DNA of 64,000 nucleotides from Escherichia marmotae. Lineage in GTDB: Bacteria; Pseudomonadota; Gammaproteobacteria; Enterobacterales; Enterobacteriaceae. Positions 31,119 through 39,382 of this stretch are shown piece after piece. Under the pieces are notes generated by a model. That model did not search any database, was not told the origin of the DNA, and was given only the letters and a program-made list of their open reading frames with translations. The position numbers and the translations under genes are program-made. How positions within the stretch are numbered: position 1 is the first letter of the stretch; the number at the start of each line of letters is the position of its first letter. The stretch spans positions 3,286,001 to 3,350,000 of the forward strand of contig NZ_CP025979.1 of NCBI RefSeq assembly GCF_002900365.1, given 5' to 3'.

Positions 31119-31470
31119 CCGCAAAGCCAGACGGATTGCCGACCCGGGTCTTCAGCCGGAACGCACATCGCTGGCATGGTTTCGCACCATGCTGGGTTAC
31201 GGTGCGTTGATGGCGTTGGCAATCAAACACAACTGGCATCAGTCAGGCACATTGTTCTGGATTTCTATTGGCATCCTTTCCTTTGTGGCATTGATCCTCT
31301 GGCGCTATACCCGCAATCGCAATTTAATGGATGTCACTAATAGCGATTTTTCCCAATTTTACGTAATCCGTGACAAATTTATGATCTCCCTCGCGGTGTT
31401 ATCTCTTGCAATACTGTTTGCTGTAACGCATATACATCAAATTATCGTATTAATTGAGAGAATCACATGA
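31108..31470 (+). CDS. yidG: YidG, DUF202 inner-membrane protein
   Basis: 120 residues, with the DUF202 signature LQPERTSLAWFRTMLGYGAL near residues 15-34 and three predicted transmembrane helices. Paralogous partner of YidH; overlaps it upstream and overlaps yidF downstream by 4 bp (ATGA). Function unknown. Confidence 0.88.
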   Translation: MPDSRKARRIADPGLQPERTSLAWFRTMLGYGALMALAIKHNWHQSGTLFWISIGILSFVALILWRYTRNRNLMDVTNSDFSQFYVIRDKFMISLAVLSLAILFAVTHIHQIIVLIERIT

Positions 31471-31964
31471 CAGGAAGTCAGGTTAGAAATGCTGAAGAGG
31501 ACAGGCACAAATTGGTTATAGAGTATAAAGACGCTCTGCAACCTGCCGATTTTTATCAAAATTTCAAACAGCGAGGCATCCGCTCCGTGCAACTTATTCC
31601 CCACATTGAATTTGATGACCGGGGCGAGCTGACGGCAGCTTCGATGACAGAGGAGCTGTGGGGGCAATTTTTAATTGCCCTGTTCGAGTGTTGGGTGCGG
31701 GCAGATATCAGTCGTATATCAATTGAGCTTTTCGACGCCACCCTGCAAAAATGGTGCAGGAGCGAAAAACTGCAACCCCGGCGAGGCTGTCAGGGATGTG
31801 ACTGGCATCGTCTTTGCCCACAAGCATGGGATGATCAGCCGGACGACGTGCTTTGTGCTGGCTATCAAGCTTTTTATTCCCACTCGGCACCGTACATGCG
31901 GGTGATGCGCGACTTGATAAAGCAGCATCGTTCTCCCATGGTGTTGATGACGATGCTGCGGTGA
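31467..31964 (+). CDS. yidF: YidF, cysteine-rich protein resembling the end of sulfatase-maturating enzymes
   Basis: 165 residues. Cysteines in WCRSEKLQPRRGCQGCDWHRLCP and a later VLCAGY resemble the C-terminal SPASM-like cluster region of anaerobic sulfatase-maturating radical SAM enzymes, but no radical SAM core is present. In K-12 the sulfatase gene yidJ lies nearby; that segment is missing here, so YidF is left without its supposed partner. Translationally coupled to yidG. Function is not established. Confidence 0.8.
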   Translation: MTGSQVRNAEEDRHKLVIEYKDALQPADFYQNFKQRGIRSVQLIPHIEFDDRGELTAASMTEELWGQFLIALFECWVRADISRISIELFDATLQKWCRSEKLQPRRGCQGCDWHRLCPQAWDDQPDDVLCAGYQAFYSHSAPYMRVMRDLIKQHRSPMVLMTMLR

Positions 31965-31971
31965 TGCGAGC

Positions 31972-33156
31972 TTAAACGGCCTGCCCCTGGTGTGATATCC
32001 GCGTTGCCAGCGGCAGCCAGCAAAGCACAATCAATAACCCCATTAAGGTCATCAACAGCCCCAGACTTCCCTGGCCGGTTTGCGGCAGCATCGCAGAGAG
32101 CGACGCCAGTACGCCGGAACCAATGTTTTGCAGGCCGCCAACCAGTGCGCCAGCAGTACCTGCCAGGAATGGAAACGGCTCCATCGCGCCGCTGGTGGCC
32201 AGCGGAAATAGCATTCCGGCACCAAAAAAGAACAGCGCGGCGGGAACGAGTAGTGTCCAGACATTCATCACGCCAAACCAGCCAGGGATCCACATCATCA
32301 GTCCTGCCAGCAGGCAACAGATAACTGACTGCCACATTAACGAAGAGAACCGTTTATTCGGGCGTCCGGCAAACCATGCGCCGAAAAATGCCGCCGGGAT
32401 TGGCAGAATAAATAAAATACTGACCGTCATACTGCTCAGCCCTAATACTGCGCCCATCAACACACCAGAACAGGCTTCGAAAGCGGCAATTCCTGCCAGA
32501 CCGCCAATAAGCATCAGTAAATAGCAGTTAAAACCGCCGTTACCGAAAAGAGTTTTATAACTGGTCAGTAGGCGCGTGCGTGGCGTATCGACAGGGCGCG
32601 TTTCCGGCATCCAGCGCGCCATACTGAACGTCACACCGGCACAGAGCACCAGCAAAAACAGGTAACAGGCCCGCCAGTTCCACATGGTATTCAGCAGACC
32701 GCCAATTAATGGCGCAAGCAAAGGGCTGACGAGAATACCCATATTTAACATGCTATTAGCGTGACGTAGCTGTGTCCGTTCATACAGATCACGCGGTAAT
32801 GTACGCGCCATCACACCACCGACACCGGTTCCCATTCCCTGCATTGCGCTGGCAGTAATTAATACCGTCAGGCTGGAGGTGGTGACCGCCACCAGCGTTG
32901 CTAACATAAAAATGGACATTCCGACGAGGATCACCGGGCGGCGACCCACACGGTCGGAAATTGGGCCATAAAACAGTTGTGAGACACCGTAGGTCAGCAG
33001 ATACGCGCCCATTACGCTCTGCACCGCCCCTTCACGGACGTTGAGATCGCGCGCCATATCGGCAATAGCTGGAATATAAATAGTTTGTGCCATCTGACCG
33101 ACAGCCACGAGTAATACCAACATCAATAATAAATTGATGTTTCTATGCGTTTTCAT
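31972..33156 (-). CDS. emrD: EmrD, MFS multidrug efflux protein
   Basis: 394-residue, 12-helix DHA1 antiporter known to expel uncouplers and amphipathic compounds; its K-12 crystal structure is known. Motif A GPISDRVGRRPVI is near residues 64-76. The start at 33156 (MKTHRNINLL) is two codons inside the longest frame. It is convergent with yidF. The upstream intergenic region to ivbL differs from K-12 in lacking tisB/istR. Confidence 0.94.
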   Translation of the reverse strand: MKTHRNINLLLMLVLLVAVGQMAQTIYIPAIADMARDLNVREGAVQSVMGAYLLTYGVSQLFYGPISDRVGRRPVILVGMSIFMLATLVAVTTSSLTVLITASAMQGMGTGVGGVMARTLPRDLYERTQLRHANSMLNMGILVSPLLAPLIGGLLNTMWNWRACYLFLLVLCAGVTFSMARWMPETRPVDTPRTRLLTSYKTLFGNGGFNCYLLMLIGGLAGIAAFEACSGVLMGAVLGLSSMTVSILFILPIPAAFFGAWFAGRPNKRFSSLMWQSVICCLLAGLMMWIPGWFGVMNVWTLLVPAALFFFGAGMLFPLATSGAMEPFPFLAGTAGALVGGLQNIGSGVLASLSAMLPQTGQGSLGLLMTLMGLLIVLCWLPLATRISHQGQAV

Positions 33157-33559
33157 TATCACAGATGCTTATATAAGAATATTTAGAATAAGTTGCTACG
33201 CATTCCAATAAATGCGGGAGAGGAATCTATCACATTGATAAATGTTAGCCAGATATATATATGGAATGATGAATAACGAAGCGGCAGAATATATAAACAA
33301 CAGCGGCAATAAATGTTTCCGGAATGGATTGTAGTTTAAATAAATTCTGTAGATACGATGCGTCAGCATCGCATCGACACGAATCTGCCAGCAGAATGTA
33401 AAAGATCACCTCCTCAGGAGGTAGTCTTTTACTTCTTACGCTTCAGTACAAAACGTGATCAGTCCCTCATTTTTTCCCTGATGAAAAATTTTCCATTGTC
33501 TCTCCTGTAAACCTGTGCTTGTATAAATATTGTTAAACACAAAACAAACAAGGTCCCCA
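33157..33559. other. AT-rich gap between emrD and ivbL
   Basis: 403 bp. In K-12 this interval holds the SOS-induced toxin tisB and its antisense RNA istR-1; neither the tisB coding sequence (recalled start MSLVDITVL) nor a good LexA box is visible. It contains a long hairpin at 33398-33432 and, at the right, the ivbL/ilvB promoter. No gene is called. Confidence 0.7.
33398..33432. terminator. Symmetric terminator-like hairpin upstream of ivbL
   Basis: Arms GTAAAAGATCACCTCC and GGAGGTAGTCTTTTAC pair with about 14 of 16 matches and a very short loop. The A/T outer arms would act as a bidirectional terminator. No gene within 200 bp on the left points into it on the plus strand, so it may be the remnant of a lost transcript. 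Confidence 0.6.
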
Positions 33560-33658
33560 ATGACTACTTCCATGCTCAACGCAAAACTACTACCAACTGC
33601 GCCATCCGCCGCAGTGGTCGTCGTGCGTGTGGTGGTGGTCGTCGGCAATGCGCCGTAG
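33560..33658 (+). CDS. ivbL: IvbL, ilvB operon leader peptide
   Basis: 32-residue leader with three leucine codons near the start and nine valine codons (four, then five after one Arg) near the end. It is followed by a strong terminator at 33682-33715. Ribosome stalling on scarce valine- or leucine-tRNA prevents the terminator from forming and allows ilvBN transcription. Identical to recalled K-12. Confidence 0.96.
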   Translation: MTTSMLNAKLLPTAPSAAVVVVRVVVVVGNAP

Positions 33659-33681
33659 GGACTGGAACAACACACGATTCC

Positions 33682-33715
33682 AAAACCCCGCCGGCGCAAA
33701 CCGGGCGGGGTTTTT
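33682..33715 (+). terminator. Attenuator terminator of ilvBN
   Basis: Stem AAAACCCCGCC / GGCGGGGTTTT with an 11-12-nt loop, ending in T5, between ivbL and ilvB. The classical attenuator of the acetolactate synthase I operon. Confidence 0.93.
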
Positions 33716-33762
33716 CGTTTAAGCACCCCCGGAAAGTCGGCCCAGAAGAAAAGGACTGGAGC

Positions 33763-35451
33763 ATGGCAAGTTCGGGCACAACATCGACACGTAAGCGCTT
33801 TACTGGCGCAGAATTTATCGTTTATTTCCTGGAACAACAGGGCATTAAGGTTGTGACGGGGATCCCTGGTGGCTCAATTCTCCCTGTCTATGACGCCTTA
33901 AGCCAAAGTACACAAATCCGCCATATTCTGGCCCGTCACGAACAAGGAGCGGGATTTATCGCCCAGGGGATGGCGCGCACCGACGGAAAACCAGCGGTTT
34001 GCATGGCCTGCAGTGGGCCGGGAGCGACTAATCTGGTGACTGCCATTGCCGATGCGAGGCTGGACTCCATTCCGCTGATTTGCATCACCGGTCAGGTTCC
34101 GGCCTCAATGATTGGCACCGACGCCTTCCAGGAAGTCGATACCTACGGCATCTCTATCCCCATCACCAAACATAACTATCTGGTCAGACATATCGAAGAA
34201 CTTCCTCAGGTCATGAGCGATGCCTTTCGCATTGCGCAATCAGGCCGCCCTGGCCCGGTGTGGATAGACATTCCTAAGGATGTGCAAACAGCGGTTTTTG
34301 AGATTGAAGAACAACCTGCTCCGGTAGAAAAAGCCGCCGCGCCTGCCTTTAGTGAAGAGAGCATTCGTGACGCGGCAGCGATGATTAACGCAGCCAAACG
34401 CCCGGTGCTTTATCTGGGAGGCGGTGTGATCAACGCGCCTGCGCGGGTGCGTGAACTGGCAGAGAAAGCGCAACTGCCCACCACCATGACCTTAATGGCG
34501 CTGGGCATGTTGCCAAAAGCGCATCCGCTGTCGCTGGGTATGCTGGGAATGCACGGTGTACGCAGCACCAACTTTATCTTGCAGGAGGCGGATCTGCTGA
34601 TTGTGCTCGGTGCACGTTTTGATGATCGGGCGATAGGCAAAACCGAGGAGTTCTGCCCGAACGCGAAAATCATTCATGTTGATATCGACCGCGCAGAGCT
34701 GGGCAAAGTTAAGCAAGCGCACGTGGCGATTCAGGCGGATGTTGATGATGTGTTGTCGCAATTAATCCCACTGGTGGAAGTCCAACCGCGTACAGAGTGG
34801 CACCAACAGGTGGCTGATTTACAACGCGAATTCCCGTGCCCTATCCCGAAAGCATGCGATCCGTTAACGCATTACGGCCTGATCAACGCCGTTGCCGCCT
34901 GTGTGGATGACAACGCGATTATCACGACCGATGTTGGTCAGCACCAGATGTGGACCGCACAAGCGTATCCGCTCAATCGTCCTCGTCAGTGGCTGACCTC
35001 CGGTGGGCTGGGAACCATGGGCTTTGGCCTGCCAGCGGCGATTGGCGCGGCGCTGGCAAACCCGGATCGCAAAGTTTTATGTTTCTCCGGTGACGGCAGT
35101 CTGATGATGAATATTCAGGAGATGGCCACTGCCAGCGAAAACCAACTGGATGTCAAAATCATTCTGATGAACAACGAAGCGTTAGGGTTGGTGCATCAGC
35201 AGCAAAGCCTGTTCTACAAGCAGGGCGTTTTTGCCGCCACCTATCCGGGCAAAATCAACTTTATGCAAATAGCCGCCGGATTCGGCCTCGAAACCTGTGA
35301 TTTGAATAACGAAGCCGATCCGCAGGCCGCGTTGCAGGAAATTATTAATCGCCCTGGCCCGGCGCTGATCCACGTGCGCATTGATGCCGAAGAAAAAGTT
35401 TACCCGATGGTGCCGCCAGGTGCGGCGAATACTGAAATGGTGGGGGAATAA
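33763..35451 (+). CDS. ilvB: IlvB, acetolactate synthase I large subunit
   Basis: 562-residue thiamine-diphosphate and FAD enzyme condensing pyruvate with pyruvate or 2-ketobutyrate at the start of valine, leucine and isoleucine synthesis. Catalytic Glu lies in RHEQGAGF near residue 60. The ThDP motif GDGSLMMNIQE begins near residue 445. It is valine-sensitive with IlvN. Full length; controlled by ivbL attenuation and CRP in K-12. Confidence 0.97.
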   Translation: MASSGTTSTRKRFTGAEFIVYFLEQQGIKVVTGIPGGSILPVYDALSQSTQIRHILARHEQGAGFIAQGMARTDGKPAVCMACSGPGATNLVTAIADARLDSIPLICITGQVPASMIGTDAFQEVDTYGISIPITKHNYLVRHIEELPQVMSDAFRIAQSGRPGPVWIDIPKDVQTAVFEIEEQPAPVEKAAAPAFSEESIRDAAAMINAAKRPVLYLGGGVINAPARVRELAEKAQLPTTMTLMALGMLPKAHPLSLGMLGMHGVRSTNFILQEADLLIVLGARFDDRAIGKTEEFCPNAKIIHVDIDRAELGKVKQAHVAIQADVDDVLSQLIPLVEVQPRTEWHQQVADLQREFPCPIPKACDPLTHYGLINAVAACVDDNAIITTDVGQHQMWTAQAYPLNRPRQWLTSGGLGTMGFGLPAAIGAALANPDRKVLCFSGDGSLMMNIQEMATASENQLDVKIILMNNEALGLVHQQQSLFYKQGVFAATYPGKINFMQIAAGFGLETCDLNNEADPQAALQEIINRPGPALIHVRIDAEEKVYPMVPPGAANTEMVGE

Positions 35452-35454
35452 ACC

Positions 35455-35745
35455 ATGCAAAACACAACTCATGACAACGTGATTCTGGAACTCACCGTTC
35501 GCAACCATCCGGGCGTAATGACCCACGTTTGTGGGCTTTTTGCCCGCCGCGCCTTTAACGTCGAGGGTATTCTCTGCCTGCCGATTCAGGACAGCGACAA
35601 AAGCCATATTTGGCTACTGGTTAATGATGACCAGCGGCTGGAGCAGATGATAAGCCAAATCGACAAACTGGAAGATGTGGTCAAAGTGCAGCGTAATCAG
35701 TCTGACCCGACCATGTTTAACAAGATTGCAGTGTTCTTTCAGTAA
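35455..35745 (+). CDS. ilvN: IlvN, acetolactate synthase I regulatory subunit
   Basis: 96-residue ACT-domain protein ([20 protein letters not shown]) that binds valine and gives feedback inhibition of IlvB. It starts 3 bp after the ilvB stop. A strong terminator follows at 35768-35799. Confidence 0.96.
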
Positions 35746-35767
35746 CCGCTCAAGGCTTGAACAGCGG

Positions 35768-35799
35768 CGCGCTTATCGTTAAGGTAAGCGCGTTTTTTT
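35768..35799 (+). terminator. Intrinsic terminator after ilvN
   Basis: Stem CGCGCTTA / TAAGCGCG with a 9-nt loop and seven T's. It separates ilvBN from uhpABC. Confidence 0.9.
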
Positions 35800-35817
35800 A
35801 CCCGCCAGGACAAGACC

Positions 35818-36408
35818 ATGATCACCGTTGCCCTTATAGACGATCACCTTATCGTCCGCTCCGGCTTTGCGCAGTTGCTGGGGCTGGAACCTGATTTGCA
35901 GGTAGTTGCTGAGTTTGGCTCGGGGCGCGAGGCGCTGGCCGGATTGCCTAGGCGCGGTGTGCAGGTGTGTATTTGCGACATCTCAATGCCGGATATTTCG
36001 GGGCTGGAGTTGCTAAGTCTGCTACCAAAAGGGATGGCGACAATTATGCTCTCCGTTCATGACAGTCCGGCGCTGGTTGAACAGGCGCTTAATGCGGGCG
36101 CGCGCGGTTTTCTCTCCAAACGTTGTAGCCCGGACGAACTGATCGCCGCCGTGCATACAGTTGCCACGGGCGGCTGTTATCTGACGCCGGACATCGCCAT
36201 TAAGCTGGCATCCGGCCGCCAGGACCCACTGACCAAACGCGAACGTCAGGTGGCGGAAAAGCTGGCGCAAGGGATGGCAGTAAAAGAGATCGCCGCTGAA
36301 CTGGGGTTGTCGCCTAAAACGGTGCACGTACATCGCGCTAATCTGATGGAAAAACTGGGCGTCAGTAACGACGTTGAACTGGCTCGCCGCATGTTTGATG
36401 GCTGGTGA
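35818..36408 (+). CDS. uhpA: UhpA, response regulator for hexose phosphate uptake
   Basis: 196-residue NarL/FixJ-type regulator. The receiver domain has the phosphorylation site in CICDISMPDISG (Asp54) and a conserved Lys near 101. The C-terminal LuxR helix-turn-helix is visible in VKEIAAELGLSPKTVHVHRA. When phosphorylated by UhpB it activates uhpT. Its TGA overlaps the uhpB ATG. Confidence 0.96.
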   Translation: MITVALIDDHLIVRSGFAQLLGLEPDLQVVAEFGSGREALAGLPRRGVQVCICDISMPDISGLELLSLLPKGMATIMLSVHDSPALVEQALNAGARGFLSKRCSPDELIAAVHTVATGGCYLTPDIAIKLASGRQDPLTKRERQVAEKLAQGMAVKEIAAELGLSPKTVHVHRANLMEKLGVSNDVELARRMFDGW

Positions 36409-37916
36409 TGAAGACGTTTTTTTCCCGCTTAATTACTGTTATAGCCTGCTTTTTTATTTTCTCTGCCGCGTGGTTTTGCCTGTGGAGTATCAGCCTGCAT
36501 TTGGTTGAACGCCCGGAGCTGGCTGTGTTGCTGTTCCCGTTTGGCTTGCGGCTGGGACTGATGTTGCAATGCCCGCGCGGATACTGGCCCGTATTGCTGG
36601 GCGCGGAATGGTTGCTGATTTACTGGTTGATGCAGGCGGTTGGGTTAACGCATTTTCCGTTATTGATGATCGGTAGTTTACTGACGTTACTGCCCGTGGC
36701 GTTGATTTCTCGCTATCGCCATCAGCGTGACTGGCGCACGTTGCTGTTACAAGGAGCAGCGTTGACGGCGGCAGCGTTGTTACAGTCACTGCCCTGGCTT
36801 TGGCACAGGTATGGAAACGAGTCGTGGAACGCGCTGTTATTGACCTTAACTGGCGGTCTGACGCTGGCTCCTGTTTGTCTCGTGTTCTGGCATTACCTGG
36901 CGAATAACACCTGGCTACCGCTGGGGCCGTCGCTGGTTTCTCAGCCGATAAACTGGCGTGGACGCCATCTGGTCTGGTACTTGCTGCTGTTTGTTATCAG
37001 TCTCTGGCTGCAACTGGGGCTGCCGAACGAACTGTCGCGCTTTACGCCATTCTGCCTGGCGCTGCCGATTATTGCCCTGGCCTGGCACTATGGCTGGCAA
37101 GGAGCGCTGATTGCGACGCTGATGAACGCCATTGCGTTGATTGCCAGCCAGACATGGCATGATCATCCGGTGGATTTATTGCTCTCGCTGCTGGTGCAAA
37201 GCCTTACAGGCTTGTTGCTTGGCGCAGGTATTCAGCGACTGCGCGAGCTTAACCAGTCGCTGCAAAAGGAACTGGCGCGCAATCAGCATCTTGCCGAACG
37301 TTTGCTGGAAACCGAAGAGAGCGTGCGCCGCGACGTAGCGCGTGAACTGCACGATGATATCGGCCAGACCATCACCGCTATTCGCACCCAGGCGGGCATT
37401 GTTCAGCGACTGGCAGCGGATAACGCCAGTGTGAAGCAGAGTGGGCAGCTAATCGAACAACTGTCGCTGGGCGTTTACGACGCGGTGCGCCGCTTGTTAG
37501 GGCGGTTACGCCCACGTCAGTTGGATGACCTCACTCTTGAGCAGGCCATCCGTTCACTGATGCGAGAAATGGAACTGGAGGGGCGCGGTATTATCAGTCA
37601 TCTCGAATGGCGGATAGATGAATCGGCGTTAAGTGAAAACCAGCGAGTAACGCTGTTTCGTGTCTGCCAGGAAGGGCTGAACAACATTGTGAAACATGCC
37701 GATGCCAGTGCGGTCACGCTGCAAGGCTGGCAGCAGGATGAGCGGTTAATGCTGGTGATTGAAGACGATGGTAGCGGTTTGCCGCCAGACTCAGGGCAAC
37801 ACGGTTTTGGCCTCACCGGAATGCGTGAGCGTGTAACGGCGCTGGGCGGCACCTTAACCATCTCCTGTCTGCACGGCACACGCGTCAGTGTCTCTCTCCC
37901 CCAACGTTATGTCTAA
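36408..37916 (+). CDS. uhpB: UhpB, sensor histidine kinase
   Basis: 502-residue inner-membrane kinase with an N-terminal MASE1-type domain of about eight helices. A HisKA_3 dimerisation domain follows, with phosphoacceptor His in VARELHDDIGQT, then a HATPase domain (EDDGSGLPP; GFGLTGMRERV). It works with UhpC to sense external glucose 6-phosphate. Two residues longer than recalled K-12 because of LWHRYGNESWN near residue 130 in a periplasmic or loop region. The ATG at 36408 overlaps the uhpA stop. Confidence 0.95.
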   Translation: MKTFFSRLITVIACFFIFSAAWFCLWSISLHLVERPELAVLLFPFGLRLGLMLQCPRGYWPVLLGAEWLLIYWLMQAVGLTHFPLLMIGSLLTLLPVALISRYRHQRDWRTLLLQGAALTAAALLQSLPWLWHRYGNESWNALLLTLTGGLTLAPVCLVFWHYLANNTWLPLGPSLVSQPINWRGRHLVWYLLLFVISLWLQLGLPNELSRFTPFCLALPIIALAWHYGWQGALIATLMNAIALIASQTWHDHPVDLLLSLLVQSLTGLLLGAGIQRLRELNQSLQKELARNQHLAERLLETEESVRRDVARELHDDIGQTITAIRTQAGIVQRLAADNASVKQSGQLIEQLSLGVYDAVRRLLGRLRPRQLDDLTLEQAIRSLMREMELEGRGIISHLEWRIDESALSENQRVTLFRVCQEGLNNIVKHADASAVTLQGWQQDERLMLVIEDDGSGLPPDSGQHGFGLTGMRERVTALGGTLTISCLHGTRVSVSLPQRYV

Positions 37917-37925
37917 GGCTTGATG

Positions 37926-39245
37926 ATGTTGCAGTTTCTGAAAGCGCCTGCCGACGCGCCGCTGATGAGTGATAAACGTGAAATTGATGCCTGCTACCGC
38001 TACTGGCGTCGGCATATTTTGTTGACCATCTGGTTAGGTTATGCGCTGTTTTATTTCACGCGTAAAAGTTTTAACGCCGCTATGCCGGAAATCCTTGCTA
38101 CCGGCGTGCTAAGTCGTAGCGATATTGGCCTGTTAGCAACCCTGTTTTATATCACCTACGGTTTGTCGAAGTTTGTCTCCGGCATTGTCAGCGACCGCTC
38201 AAATGCGCGTTATTTTATGGGGATTGGGCTTATCGCGACTGGCATCATCAACATTCTGTTTGGATTTTCCACTTCGCTATGGGCGTTTGCCGTGCTCTGG
38301 GTGTTGAACGCCTTTTTCCAGGGTTGGGGGTCGCCGGTTTGTGCGCGTCTGTTAACTGCCTGGTATTCACGTACCGAGCGTGGCGGTTGGTGGGCGCTGT
38401 GGAATACGGCACATAACGTTGGCGGTGCGTTGATCCCCATCGTGATGGCGGCAGTTGCGCTGCATTATAGCTGGCGTATCGGGATGATGATTGCCGGAAG
38501 TTTAGCCATTATAGTGGGGGGTTTTCTCTGCTGGCGGCTACGCGACCGCCCGCAGGCGTTAGGTTTACCGGCGGTCGGAGAATGGCGGCACGACGCACTG
38601 GAGGTAGCCCAGCAACAGGAAGGGGCGGGGTTGACACGTAAAGAGATCCTCACCAAATATGTGTTGCTGAATCCATACATCTGGCTGCTTTCGTTCTGCT
38701 ACGTGCTGGTTTACGTGGTTCGTGCAGCGATTAACGACTGGGGCAACTTGTACATGTCCGAGACGCTGGGCGTCGATTTGGTGACGGCGAATACTGCGGT
38801 AACCATGTTTGAACTGGGCGGATTTATCGGTGCGCTGGTTGCAGGCTGGGGATCGGACAAACTGTTTAACGGTAACCGTGGGCCGATGAATTTGATATTC
38901 GCCGCGGGGATTTTGCTTTCTGTCGGCTCGCTGTGGCTGATGCCGTTTGCCAGTTACGTGATGCAGGCGACCTGCTTTTTCACCATTGGCTTTTTTGTTT
39001 TTGGCCCGCAGATGTTAATCGGCATGGCAGCGGCAGAGTGTTCTCACAAAGAGGCGGCAGGGGCAGCGACGGGGTTTGTCGGCTTGTTTGCTTATCTTGG
39101 GGCATCGCTCGCCGGTTGGCCGCTGGCGAAAGTGCTCGATACCTGGCACTGGAGCGGTTTTTTTGTGGTTATCGCTATCGCCGCCGGGATTTCGGCGCTG
39201 CTGTTACTGCCCTTTTTGAATGCTCAGGCACCACGCGAAGCGTGA
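37926..39245 (+). CDS. uhpC: UhpC, glucose-6-phosphate sensor/transporter-like protein
   Basis: 439-residue MFS protein of the organophosphate:phosphate antiporter family, paralogous to UhpT, that senses external glucose 6-phosphate and activates UhpB. The start MLQFLKAP at 37926 is chosen after an upstream TTG-ATG pair, giving the K-12 length. Family signature RKSFNAAMPE near residue 48 and 12 helices. Operon with uhpAB, 10-bp gap. Confidence 0.94.
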   Translation: MLQFLKAPADAPLMSDKREIDACYRYWRRHILLTIWLGYALFYFTRKSFNAAMPEILATGVLSRSDIGLLATLFYITYGLSKFVSGIVSDRSNARYFMGIGLIATGIINILFGFSTSLWAFAVLWVLNAFFQGWGSPVCARLLTAWYSRTERGGWWALWNTAHNVGGALIPIVMAAVALHYSWRIGMMIAGSLAIIVGGFLCWRLRDRPQALGLPAVGEWRHDALEVAQQQEGAGLTRKEILTKYVLLNPYIWLLSFCYVLVYVVRAAINDWGNLYMSETLGVDLVTANTAVTMFELGGFIGALVAGWGSDKLFNGNRGPMNLIFAAGILLSVGSLWLMPFASYVMQATCFFTIGFFVFGPQMLIGMAAAECSHKEAAGAATGFVGLFAYLGASLAGWPLAKVLDTWHWSGFFVVIAIAAGISALLLLPFLNAQAPREA

Positions 39246-39291
39246 TGCATCTTACCTTTTTACTTCATATCCGGCAAAACTAAGAAATTTT

Positions 39292-39320
39292 CCTGGTTTT
39301 GCCTGGACGCTATCCCAGGC
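39292..39320. promoter_or_regulatory. UhpA-binding region of the uhpT promoter
   Basis: CCTGG repeats at 39292-39296 and 39302-39306 and an inverted GCCTGG / CCAGGC pair (39301-39306 and 39315-39320), about 65-90 bp upstream of uhpT. They correspond to the known strong UhpA sites of uhpT. Confidence 0.78.
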
Positions 39321-39382
39321 CTGATTTGCTGCTGATTTTTACAATGAATACCTCACGCAGGTATTCATTTCAGGAGTAACCC

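Noticed and set aside
33436..33837. 133-codon minus-strand frame across ivbL and the ilvB start
   Set aside because: Antisense of the valine-codon run and attenuator; low-complexity threonine stretch, not a real gene.
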